DNA of 5,728 nucleotides from Candidatus Sodaliphilus fimicaballi (GTDB lineage: Bacteria; Bacteroidota; Bacteroidia; Bacteroidales; Muribaculaceae), in assembly GCA_018065165.1 (NCBI GenBank), contig JAGHTV010000085.1, forward strand, positions 1-5,728, in the 5' to 3' direction. Below, in pieces: positions 1 through 5,491 of the stretch; position 1 is the first letter of the stretch; every line of letters begins with the position of its first letter. The position numbers were made by a program, and so were the translations under genes. The notes under the pieces were generated by a model. That model was not told the origin of the DNA. It ran no database searches and saw only the letters and a program-made list of their open reading frames with translations.

Positions 1-1391
1 TCAGTGTCGTGGAAGGGGATATGCTGGGGGTTGGGCTTGGTGAAGGGGTGGTGAGGAGACATGAGGCGTTGCTCCTCGTCGCTCCACTCAAACAAGGGGA
101 AGTCAACGATCCACAGGCACTCGAACTTGTCCTTGTCGCGCAGACCCAGACGCTCGCCCATCTCAAGGCGCAGTGAGCACAGCTGCACGCGAGTCTTGTT
201 GGCGTTGTCGCCGCTCAGGATGAGCACGAGGTCGCCGTCCTTGGCACCCATTGCCTCCTTAACCTCGAGCAGTTGCTCGGGAGTGTTGAACTTGTCGATG
301 CTTGACTTGATGGTACCGTCGGCATTGTACTTGATGTAAACAAGACCCTTGGCACCCACTTGTGGACGCTTAACGAAGTTTGTGAGCTCGTCGAGTTGCT
401 TGCGGCTATAGTCGGCGCAACCAGGAACGCAGATACCGCCAATGTAGGCTGCCTCGTTAAATACAGCGAAGTCGGCCTTGCCGGCAAATGTATCCTTGAG
501 TTCTACGAATGTCATGCCAAATCGCAAGTCGGGCTTGTCGCTACCATACAGACGCATAGCGTCGTGCCATGTCATCTGCTGCAGCTTCTCGGGCAGGTCA
601 ACGCCGCGCACCTCCTTGAACAGGTGGCGAGCCATGCCTTCAAATACCTCGATAACATCCTCCTGGTCGACATAGCTCATCTCGCAGTCGATTTGAGTGA
701 ACTCGGGCTGACGGTCGGCACGCAGGTCCTCGTCGCGGAAGCACTTTGCAATCTGGAAGTAGCGGTCAAAGCCAGCCACCATGAGCAACTGCTTCAGTGT
801 CTGTGGACTCTGGGGCAGTGCGTAGAACTGGCCGGGGTTCATGCGAGAGGGAACCACGAAGTCGCGTGCGCCCTCGGGAGTAGAACCGATGAGGATGGGA
901 GTCTCAACCTCGATGAAGTCGCGAGAGTCGAGGAAGTTGCGAATGAGGATGGTCATGCGGTGACGCAGCTCCAGATTCTTGCGAACGGCGTTGCGACGCA
1001 GGTCCAGATAGCGATACTTCGTGCGGATGTCATCGCCGCCATCGGTGTTGTCCTCGATAGTGAAAGGAGGAGTAGCGCTCTCGTTGAGCACATTGAGCTC
1101 CTGAGCGATAATCTCGATATCGCCAGTGGGGATGTTAGCATTCTTGCTAGCACGCTCCTCAACCTTACCGGTGATTTGAACAACATATTCACGACCCAGG
1201 TGATTGGCAGCCTCGCACAAGGTTGCGTCTACCTCATTGTTAAACACGATTTGCGTGATGCCATAACGGTCGCGCAGGTCAACGAAGGTCATGCCACCCA
1301 TTTTGCGAGTGCGTTGCACCCAACCTGCCAGGGTAACTACTTCGCCTACATTTGCTTGACGGAGTTCGCCACAAGTTTTAGTTCTGTACAT
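1..1391 (-). CDS. aspS: Aspartyl-tRNA synthetase, C-terminus beyond window
   Basis: Charges tRNA-Asp with aspartate in the cytoplasm (class IIb aminoacyl-tRNA synthetase). The reverse strand reads open from ATG at 1391 to the window edge: 463 residues of a bacterial family usually near 585. Visible in order: N-terminal OB-fold anticodon-binding domain (about 1-110, with [11 protein letters not shown] and FVDLRDR); motif 1 region ending in VETP (about 153-165); the flipping-loop QSPQ at 194-197; motif 2, [18 protein letters not shown], at 218-235; the bacterial GAD-type insertion (about 285-420); and HHPFT at 447-451. Motif 3 lies off the window. M31 sits where discriminating bacterial enzymes carry a hydrophobic residue rather than the His of non-discriminating ones, so a tRNA-Asp-specific enzyme is my inference. 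The start is chosen because [11 protein letters not shown] matches the usual N-terminus. The long plus-strand reading frame over this gene is an antisense shadow. Confidence 0.97.
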   Translation of the reverse strand, partial: MYRTKTCGELRQANVGEVVTLAGWVQRTRKMGGMTFVDLRDRYGITQIVFNNEVDATLCEAANHLGREYVVQITGKVEERASKNANIPTGDIEIIAQELNVLNESATPPFTIEDNTDGGDDIRTKYRYLDLRRNAVRKNLELRHRMTILIRNFLDSRDFIEVETPILIGSTPEGARDFVVPSRMNPGQFYALPQSPQTLKQLLMVAGFDRYFQIAKCFRDEDLRADRQPEFTQIDCEMSYVDQEDVIEVFEGMARHLFKEVRGVDLPEKLQQMTWHDAMRLYGSDKPDLRFGMTFVELKDTFAGKADFAVFNEAAYIGGICVPGCADYSRKQLDELTNFVKRPQVGAKGLVYIKYNADGTIKSSIDKFNTPEQLLEVKEAMGAKDGDLVLILSGDNANKTRVQLCSLRLEMGERLGLRDKDKFECLWIVDFPLFEWSDEEQRLMSPHHPFTKPNPQHIPFHDT

Positions 1392-1451
1392 ACTAGTGTA
1401 GTTATATTTTGTGTTTTGATGTTTTTGTGCTCAATGGTCATGTGCTCATGT

Positions 1452-1465
1452 GTGCGTACGCGCAC
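1452..1465 (-). promoter_or_regulatory. Small hairpin in the aspS leader
   Basis: The minus-strand leader contains GTGCG-CGTA-CGCAC, a five-base-pair GC-rich stem with a four-base loop, about 60 bases before the start codon and flanked by several CATG words. It could be a leader structure or a protein site. No T-box-like or other known regulatory motif is recognisable, so a function is not claimed. Confidence 0.3.
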
Positions 1466-1484
1466 TACGCGCATGTTACCAAAA

Positions 1485-1494
1485 TGCAAAGGTA
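1485..1494 (-). promoter_or_regulatory. aspS promoter, -7 element
   Basis: On the minus strand the decamer TACCTTTGCA matches the Bacteroidetes -7 consensus TAnnTTTG. It lies about 95 bases before the aspS start, so the leader would be roughly 85-90 nucleotides. I see no convincing TTTG or TTG -33 element at 19-21 bases upstream, so this rests on the -7 box alone. The same decamer occurs on the plus strand in front of tRNA-Pro. Confidence 0.6.
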
Positions 1495-1567
1495 CGACTT
1501 TATTGTCAATTGAGAGCCCTTTTTGTGTATAAAAATGAGGCAAAAAATCAAAAAACTTTCAAAATCG

Positions 1568-1598
1568 TTTGTCATTAACAAAAAATCAACTACCTTTG
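1568..1598 (+). promoter_or_regulatory. tRNA-Pro promoter (Bacteroidetes type)
   Basis: TTTG at 1568-1571 and TACCTTTG at 1591-1598 are separated by 19 bases, matching the primary sigma-factor promoter of Bacteroidetes at both boxes. Transcription would start near 1605, about 23 bases before the mature tRNA 5' end. Confidence 0.8.
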
Positions 1599-1627
1599 CA
1601 GTCGCTTTAACGGCCAAGAGCCGTCTT

Positions 1628-1702
1628 CGGGGTGTAGCGCAGTCCGGTTAGCGCGCCTGCTTTGGGAGCAGGAGGTCCCTGGTTCGAATCCAGGTACCCC
1701 GA
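1628..1702 (+). tRNA. tRNA-Pro (anticodon UGG)
   Basis: A complete cloverleaf can be folded by eye. The acceptor stem CGGGGTG (1628-1634) pairs with TACCCCG (1695-1701), with one G-T pair, and A1702 is the discriminator. The D stem is GCGC (1637-1640) with GCGC (1651-1654). The anticodon stem CCTGC (1656-1660) pairs with GCAGG (1668-1672) around loop TTTGGGA, giving anticodon TGG at 1663-1665, which reads CCN proline codons. The T arm is CCTGG-TTCGAAT-CCAGG (1678-1694). The C1-G72 pair and G37 are typical of bacterial tRNA-Pro. The 3' CCA is not encoded (1702 is followed by CGT), so it must be added by the CCA-adding enzyme. It is a single tRNA unit with its own promoter and terminator. Confidence 0.97.
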
Positions 1703-1705
1703 CGT

Positions 1706-1742
1706 AAAAACGCTGAAGTCAATTGACTCCAGCGTTTTTTTT
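1706..1742 (+). terminator. Intrinsic terminator after tRNA-Pro
   Basis: ACGCTGAAGTC (1710-1720) pairs with GACTCCAGCGT (1725-1735) with one A-C mismatch around loop AATT, followed by eight T (1735-1742). The A run at 1706-1710 pairs with the T tract and lengthens the stem. It starts four bases after the tRNA 3' end. Confidence 0.9.
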
Positions 1743-1837
1743 ATTGTTATAGCTACAGGGACAGATTTGGATCAGTCGAAAAATACTGGGGGTAATATTG
1801 TATCACGATATCACGGATTGTCATAAATATGGAAAAA

Positions 1838-1854
1838 ATTGTCCACAGGACAAT
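1838..1854. repeat. Satellite hairpin, left side
   Basis: ATTGTCC-ACA-GGACAAT is a perfect seven-base-pair inverted repeat with a three-base loop. It sits just left of the large nested inverted repeat and resembles the ATTGCCC-type hairpin at 2075-2090 on the other side, so the two may be flanks of one element. Confidence 0.55.
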
Positions 1855-1860
1855 ACAATC

Positions 1861-2049
1861 AATAACCCCGTACGCCGAGCGAAGCGGCGTGCGGGGAATA
1901 GAGAGCATAGAGGGTTGCGTCTGGAGGACGCTACAACATTAATTCAGGTTAGCTTAGTTGATGATTTAGGCCCCCTGCGGGGAGAGCGGTATGGCTTCGC
2001 CACATTCTCTATCCCCCCACCGCCGAACGTAGTGGCGGTGGGGGTTATT
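1861..2049. repeat. Nested inverted-repeat element, possible MITE or structured RNA
   Basis: A 189-base element that is palindromic at two levels. Its outer ends are exact inverted repeats: AATAACCCC (1861-1869) and GGGGTTATT (2041-2049). Just inside each end is a strong hairpin: 12 base pairs at 1866-1877/1885-1896 (loop AGCGAAG) and 11 base pairs at 2014-2024/2034-2044 (loop of nine). Inward again, GGGGAATAGAGAG (1893-1905) is nearly complementary to TTCTCTATCCCC (2005-2016). The core holds smaller hairpins: GCGTC/GACGC (1917-1931), CCCC-TGC-GGGG (1972-1982) and TGGC-TTC-GCCA (1992-2002). The C runs can pair locally or across the element, not both. No transposase and no clear target-site duplication are visible. 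The reading frame 1798-2151 through it is explained by the repeats and looks non-coding. Confidence 0.65.
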
Positions 2050-2050
2050 A

Positions 2051-2072
2051 ACATAGCGGCGCACCGCTATGT
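2051..2072. repeat. Satellite hairpin, right side 1
   Basis: ACATAGCGG (2051-2059) and CCGCTATGT (2064-2072) form a perfect nine-base-pair stem with loop CGCA. It follows the nested inverted repeat by one base. Confidence 0.6.
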
Positions 2073-2075
2073 GTA

Positions 2076-2090
2076 TTGCCCTATGGGCAA
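2076..2090. repeat. Satellite hairpin, right side 2
   Basis: TTGCCC-TAT-GGGCAA is a perfect six-base-pair stem with a three-base loop, the last of the run of hairpins that begins at 1838. No T tract follows it, so it does not look like a terminator. Confidence 0.55.
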
Positions 2091-2234
2091 GTCTGAAATT
2101 ACCATAACATATCCCGTAACGACATCTACAAACGTTGCCCTCTCCTTCTAGCTCGACTTTGGCTCGGTTTCAAACTTCTCACTATATGGACGTCCTATTA
2201 TTGTAACAGCTGCAGGTTTATTTCATGTTTTTTG
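2091..2234. other. Intergenic stretch, one weak -7-like box
   Basis: No gene is recognisable. TATTATTG at 2196-2203 matches seven of eight positions of TAnnTTTG and would start a transcript near 2210, suitable for the structured RNA that follows. It lacks the TTTGCA ending shared by the other promoters here and has no good -33 box, so it is weak. Confidence 0.3.
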
Positions 2235-2395
2235 CCTTGACGAGGATGAAAGCCTTTGGTAGGAAGGTGATGGTATGAGCACATGGTTTTATCTGGAAGC
2301 TTGCTTGCGAGGAAAATCTTGTGCTCATGCCGTCAGGGGCGATTGCCTCCATCCTCGGCAAGGGGTTTTTATTGGTTTTTGTTATTTTTCTTTAG
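2235..2395 (+). ncRNA. Candidate structured non-coding RNA (6S-like shape)
   Basis: The sequence folds into one long interrupted rod. The closing stem is 2235-2248 with 2350-2363 (14 positions, one A-G mismatch: CCTTGACGAGGATG and CATCCTCGGCAAGG). A large internal loop follows, 23 bases on the left (2249-2271) and 18 on the right (2332-2349). The upper stem is 2272-2283 with 2320-2331 (12 pairs including one G-T), then, past a one-by-one mismatch, GGTTTT (2285-2290) with AAAATC (2313-2318), and an apical loop. GGGG and several T runs (2366-2393) follow on the plus strand only, which sets the strand. Closing stem, large central bubble and long upper stem resemble 6S RNA, the RNA-polymerase-binding regulator, but I recognise no diagnostic sequence. 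Each side of the bubble can form a small hairpin (CCTT/AAGG; GGGGC/GCCTC), so a four-way junction is an alternative. The 60-codon frame at 2275 is incidental. Confidence 0.6.
2343..2370 (+). terminator. Possible terminator of the structured RNA
   Basis: TTGCC (2343-2347) can pair with GGCAA (2357-2361), just before GGGGTTTTT. This short stem competes with the closing stem of the long rod, which uses the same GGCAA. Further T runs continue to 2393. It is either the natural 3' end or part of an alternative fold. Confidence 0.4.
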
Positions 2396-2553
2396 AAATG
2401 GCAACTATCCTCATCTTTTCGACTGATCCTAAATCTAGTCGTGACTACGGCATGTAAATTTCGCTGATGTTAAAAATTTCAGTTTTCTTGTTATACATTT
2501 CCGTATCGAAATTTTATTATTGCAAAGTTAATCATTCATTGCGATAAATGTGC
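2396..2553. other. AT-rich intergenic stretch, nothing recognisable
   Basis: There is no gene or RNA family here. The only visible structure is a short palindrome, TAGTC-GT-GACTA, near 2437, and repeated AAATTTC words. Confidence 0.5.
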
Positions 2554-2561
2554 TATATTTG
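2554..2561 (+). promoter_or_regulatory. Promoter -7 element for the suhB-like operon
   Basis: TATATTTG fits TAnnTTTG exactly and is followed by CA, as in the other promoters in this window. Transcription would begin near 2568, leaving a leader of only about 15 bases before ATG at 2583. No clear -33 TTTG is seen at the right spacing. Confidence 0.65.
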
Positions 2562-2582
2562 CAGTATTAAATCAGTTGGACT

Positions 2583-3362
2583 ATGGAAATGGTTGAGAAG
2601 GTATTGCAAGACGCTATGGCAATGGCTCGTGAGGCCGGCGAGGCACAGATGAAACTGTATCGCTCGGGCCATCTTGATATTGTGGAAAAGCAAAACGCTT
2701 TTGATGTGGTGACGGCTGCCGACAAGGCAAGCGAACGCATAGTCGTTGATGCCATCAATCGCCTGTACCCTGGTCACTCGATTTTGAGCGAGGAGAGTGG
2801 CGTGCACGATGGCGACAGCGAGTGGCAGTGGGTTATCGACCCTCTTGATGGTACCACAAATTACAGTAACGGTCTGCCCATTTTCAATGTCTCGATAGGC
2901 GTGAAATATCGTGGAGAAACAGTCGTGGGTGTTGTGTATGCAGCAGCCTTGGGCGAGATGTTTCATGCCCTGAAAGGTGGTGGTGCTTACCTCAATGGTC
3001 GCCCCATTGTCTGCAGCAGTAAGACGCTGCTTGAACAAGCCGTTGTATCAACGGGTTTTCCCTATGACAAAGCGATCAATCCTGACAATAACATAGACCG
3101 TGCAAGCAGGGTTATTCCTGTAGTGAGAGGGTTGCGTCGACTAGGATCGGCAGCACTCGATTTGTCGTATGTTGCAGCTGGTTTTCTCGATGCCTATTGG
3201 GAGATGAATCTCAATGAGTGGGATGTGTGTGCTGCATTGCTGATTGTACAAGAAGCCGGCGCCAAGTGGTGTGACTTCCGCACCGACCGAAACCGCAGTG
3301 TTATTGCTGCCGCTCCAGCCCTTTTCTCTCAACTCCACTCCCTGATTGTTGACCAGGTATGA
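2583..3362 (+). CDS. suhB: Inositol monophosphatase family protein (SuhB-like)
   Basis: 259 residues, the normal length for the Mg2+-dependent inositol monophosphatase family (lithium-sensitive sugar-phosphatase fold). Visible ligands: E70-E71 in ILSEESG; D86, P87, D89, G90, T91 in VIDPLDGTTNY (motif A); and D214 in EWDVCAALL, followed by EAG (motif B). The conserved LRRLGSAALDLSYVAAG (184-200) is also present. These cover the metal site, so it should be active. Family members dephosphorylate inositol-1-phosphate, fructose bisphosphate or PAP (CysQ). In Bacteroidetes inositol lipids are one possible use, but the substrate cannot be told here. ATG at 2583 is taken as start; another ATG lies two codons in, and both fit the short leader. 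The stop TGA overlaps the next gene's ATG as ATGA, suggesting an operon with translational coupling. The symbol marks family likeness only. Confidence 0.92.
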   Translation: MEMVEKVLQDAMAMAREAGEAQMKLYRSGHLDIVEKQNAFDVVTAADKASERIVVDAINRLYPGHSILSEESGVHDGDSEWQWVIDPLDGTTNYSNGLPIFNVSIGVKYRGETVVGVVYAAALGEMFHALKGGGAYLNGRPIVCSSKTLLEQAVVSTGFPYDKAINPDNNIDRASRVIPVVRGLRRLGSAALDLSYVAAGFLDAYWEMNLNEWDVCAALLIVQEAGAKWCDFRTDRNRSVIAAAPALFSQLHSLIVDQV

Positions 3363-4207
3363 GCAGATTTACATTGTTCATATTGCTGATATTGACGCTG
3401 GTTGCCTGCAATGGCAAGGACGAACCTCAAGGCGGCGTTAATGAAGATAGCCTAAATCCACCACATGCAGCCATCAGCTGGATTGACGACGACTTCAATG
3501 CCTTTGACTGGAGCAAGGATGGAGCGTTGCGTCCTGTGTATCAGGAGCTGCACGACTTCTGCCTTGAGCACAATGTGCGTCTTGACTTTGCACGCGGTAC
3601 ATTTGGTACGCCATATAACGACCACATTATCAAGGAACATTTAGACTTGTGCCTACAATGGCAGAGCGAAGGGTTCCATTACTTGTATCACCCCAACCAC
3701 TCGATGGGATGGTATAACTATGATGCCGAGCATCCGCACGATGCGTCTAAGATAGAGGAGTCAATCATCGATTGTTTTAAAGGGTTTGAATATTATGGTT
3801 TCAACGCTCCCAAGATACTCGTATGGCCCGGTGACTCACACCAGTATAAGGACAATTACCCCATTGTACGCAGGCTTTATGACTGTGCAATCTCAGCAAC
3901 ATATAAAGAGACCAACCATCGCGCCGAGAACGACCGTCATTGCCTCAAACGCCTGTCACTGGAATGCCTCAAGATGGGTATTCTATCCAAGACGCAGATT
4001 AAGCAATATATTAAGAATGCCGTTGACCGTGGCGACTGGATTATCCTGGGCACACACTTTGTGTCAATAACAGTGTCAGATGTCCCCGATGAGACAAGTT
4101 ACAACACGGCCAATGTGTATGAGATAATCAGGTATGCCAACTCTTTGTGCCACATTCGTCCCACAGGCGACGTGTGGGCCGAGCGTAAGTACCTGTGGGG
4201 ACTGTAG
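3359..4207 (+). CDS. Surface lipoprotein with NodB-like deacetylase domain
   Basis: 282 residues. Residues 1-17 are a lipoprotein signal peptide with lipobox LVAC (C17). The mature start CNGKDE has the K-D-E pattern of the Bacteroidetes lipoprotein export signal, so surface display on the outer membrane is likely. After a short linker, residues 37-282 carry motifs resembling the NodB polysaccharide deacetylase fold: ISWIDDDF (D43, D44; TFDD-like motif 1), EGFHYLYHP (H107, H111; the HxxxHP metal motif 2), VWPGDSH (156-161; motif 3 position) and ILGTHF (H233; last motif). Family members remove acetyl groups from polysaccharides or peptidoglycan using a metal bound by Asp-His-His; the substrate here is unknown. 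Motif 1 with three Asp and the WPG form of motif 3 are atypical, so assignment is by motif pattern. It starts inside the stop of the SuhB-like gene. A close paralogue follows. Confidence 0.72.
   Translation: MSRFTLFILLILTLVACNGKDEPQGGVNEDSLNPPHAAISWIDDDFNAFDWSKDGALRPVYQELHDFCLEHNVRLDFARGTFGTPYNDHIIKEHLDLCLQWQSEGFHYLYHPNHSMGWYNYDAEHPHDASKIEESIIDCFKGFEYYGFNAPKILVWPGDSHQYKDNYPIVRRLYDCAISATYKETNHRAENDRHCLKRLSLECLKMGILSKTQIKQYIKNAVDRGDWIILGTHFVSITVSDVPDETSYNTANVYEIIRYANSLCHIRPTGDVWAERKYLWGL
3457..4204 (+). repeat. Duplicated catalytic module, copy 1
   Basis: 748 bases homologous to 4671-5418 with no insertion or deletion. Homology begins at TCCACC in the linker codons and stops at the stop codon. 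By my count the encoded modules differ at 29 of 246 residues from AAIS onward (about 88% identity). Many third-position changes are also present, so the duplication is not very recent or has been under protein-level constraint. Confidence 0.9.
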
Positions 4208-4271
4208 AACTGGTATTTGTTCCATATGGTTCAGAAAATGCTTAGATTGTGTCAAATGAGGGGGGGGATCC

Positions 4272-4303
4272 CTTGGGTAAAGATATATTTTTTACTATCT
4301 TTG
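4272..4303 (+). promoter_or_regulatory. Promoter of the dockerin-deacetylase gene
   Basis: TTG at 4273-4275 and TATCTTTG at 4296-4303 are separated by 20 bases, matching the Bacteroidetes promoter; CA follows the -7 box. Transcription would start near 4310, giving a leader of about 80 bases. The second paralogue can therefore be expressed separately from the SuhB-like operon. Confidence 0.75.
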
Positions 4304-4341
4304 CACTGAAATTTAATAGATAGTGCTAAATTGTTATGTGT

Positions 4342-4373
4342 CCTCGGTGTCGTCAATGTGTGTTCGACTGAGG
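4342..4373 (+). promoter_or_regulatory. Imperfect hairpin in the leader
   Basis: CCTCGGT pairs with ACTGAGG (one G-T pair) and can be extended by CG/CG past a two-base bulge, leaving a long loop. The words GTTCGACTG (4362) and GTTCGACTT (4378) form a short direct repeat next to it, close to the ATG. It could affect translation of the gene or be chance. Confidence 0.25.
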
Positions 4374-4389
4374 GGTTGTTCGACTTGTT

Positions 4390-5421
4390 ATGAAAAATGT
4401 GAGAACTTCTGTTTTATGTGTTGTAGCGATGTTGTCGCTTGCAATGAGTTGTTATGCTCAATCAACCTCTGATACGAGTAGTAAACTCTATTCTTTTATT
4501 GCTTGCGATGTGAATAATGACAAATCGGTTGATATAGCCGACATTAACACAATTGTGAGCGTGATATTAAAAAACGCAACCGACTCTACATTTGTTCAGC
4601 AAAGTGATGTTAACGATGATGGTTCGGTTGATATTGCCGACATCAATAGTGTAATTGCATTTATTTTAACTCCACCGCGTGCAGCCATCAGTTGGGTTGA
4701 TGACGACTTCAACGCCTTTGACTGGAGCAAGGATGGTGCCTTGCGCCCTGTGTACCAGGAGCTGCACGATTTCTGTCTTGAGCACAATGTGCGTCTCGAC
4801 TTTGCACGCGGCAGTTTCAGCACGCCATATAATGCTCATGTCATACAGGCTCATCTTGACTTGTGTCTGCAGTGGCAGAGTGAGGGATTCCACTACCTGT
4901 ATCACCCCAACCACTCCATGGGCTGGTATGACTATGATGTCGAGCATCCACATGATGCGTCTAAGATTGAGGAGTCGGCAATGGACTGTTTCCTCGGTTT
5001 TGAATATTATGGCTTCGACGCTCCCAAGATACTCGTTTGGCCAGGTGATTCACACAAGTTTGAAGACAATTACCCCGTTGTGCGCAGGCTCTATGACTGT
5101 GCAATCTCGGCAACCTATAAGGAAACTAACCATCGTGCCGAGAACGACCGCCATTGCCTTAAACGCTTGTCTCTTGAATGTCTTAAGATGGGGTATCTCA
5201 CAAAGACAGAGTTTAAGCAATATCTCAAGGAGGCTGTTGATCGTGGCGACTGGATTATACTGGGCACCCACTTTGTGTCAATTACAGAGTCAGATGTCCC
5301 CGACGAGACCAGTTACAATACCGCCAATGCATACGAAATTATCCAGTATGCCGACTCTCTGTGCCACATTCGCCCCACAGGCGATGTGTGGGCCGAGCGC
5401 AAGCACATGTGGGGACTGTAA
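4390..5421 (+). CDS. Secreted dockerin-like / NodB-like deacetylase fusion
   Basis: 343 residues. A signal peptide spans about 1-23 (hydrophobic core VLCVVAMLSLAM, probable cleavage CYA|Q); the lipobox of the upstream paralogue is absent. Residues 39-93 form a dockerin type I-like module with two calcium-binding loops: D40-x-N42-x-D44...D48..D51 and D73-x-N75-x-D77...D81..D84, each followed by a short helix (INTIVSVIL, INSVIAFIL). Residues 98-343 are the catalytic module shared with the upstream gene. All candidate catalytic residues are kept: D104, D105, H168, H172, W217-P218, H294. Dockerins normally bind cohesins or help stabilise secreted enzymes; a partner is not visible here. The N-terminal part is AT-richer than the catalytic part, which suits module fusion. 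It has its own promoter 182 bases after the previous gene. No type IX secretion C-terminal domain is seen, so its final location is uncertain. Confidence 0.72.
   Translation: MKNVRTSVLCVVAMLSLAMSCYAQSTSDTSSKLYSFIACDVNNDKSVDIADINTIVSVILKNATDSTFVQQSDVNDDGSVDIADINSVIAFILTPPRAAISWVDDDFNAFDWSKDGALRPVYQELHDFCLEHNVRLDFARGSFSTPYNAHVIQAHLDLCLQWQSEGFHYLYHPNHSMGWYDYDVEHPHDASKIEESAMDCFLGFEYYGFDAPKILVWPGDSHKFEDNYPVVRRLYDCAISATYKETNHRAENDRHCLKRLSLECLKMGYLTKTEFKQYLKEAVDRGDWIILGTHFVSITESDVPDETSYNTANAYEIIQYADSLCHIRPTGDVWAERKHMWGL
4671..5418 (+). repeat. Duplicated catalytic module, copy 2
   Basis: Partner of 3457-4204, same length without gaps. Differences cluster in surface-like stretches (residues 142-152, 196-211, 223-229 and 269-281), while the stretch from RRLYD to CLKMG and the motif regions are unchanged. 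Confidence 0.9.
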
Positions 5422-5453
5422 AGAATAGAACAGAAATCGTTTTGATATAGCAA

Positions 5454-5485
5454 AATGGCTCGTTTCAGTGTGGGAACGAGCCATT
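5454..5485 (-). terminator. Terminator between convergent genes
   Basis: AATGGCTCGTT (5454-5464) pairs perfectly with AACGAGCCATT (5475-5485), 11 base pairs plus a possible T-G pair. Read on the minus strand the stem ends in TTTTG, so it fits best as the intrinsic terminator of the S41 peptidase gene, whose stop codon is seven bases away. On the plus strand it could also stop transcripts of the deacetylase gene, but no T tract follows there. Confidence 0.75.
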
Positions 5486-5491
5486 GATGTA

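Noticed and set aside
360..1532. A 390-codon open frame on the plus strand
   Set aside because: It lies entirely antisense to aspS, whose protein matches AspRS motifs throughout. Its translation has no recognisable domain and is a codon-bias shadow.
1346..1543. A 65-codon minus-strand frame covering the aspS leader
   Set aside because: It overlaps the aspS start in another frame and spans the aspS -7 box, so it is unlikely to be translated.
1628..1702. Attachment site of an integrative element at the tRNA-Pro 3' end
   Set aside because: No second copy of the tRNA 3' end and no integrase gene are present in the window.
1861..2090. CRISPR array or integron attC array
   Set aside because: The hairpins differ in sequence and spacing, so there are no direct repeats with uniform spacers. 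No integrase or conserved attC core pair was identified.
1798..2151. A 117-codon open frame across the hairpin region
   Set aside because: Its sequence is dictated by the inverted repeats, has low-complexity Pro and Arg stretches, and there is no promoter or domain.
2235..2370. SRP RNA, RNase P RNA, tmRNA or a TPP, SAM or cobalamin riboswitch
   Set aside because: The hallmark conserved sequences of these families were looked for and not found; only the overall shape resembles 6S RNA.
2275..2457. A 60-codon open frame
   Set aside because: It starts inside the upper stem of the candidate RNA and runs through the T-rich tail; no protein features.
4679..5428. A 249-codon open frame overlapping the dockerin-deacetylase gene
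   Set aside because: It is a frame-shifted shadow of the catalytic module; a shorter equivalent (3786-4070) occurs over the paralogue for the same reason.
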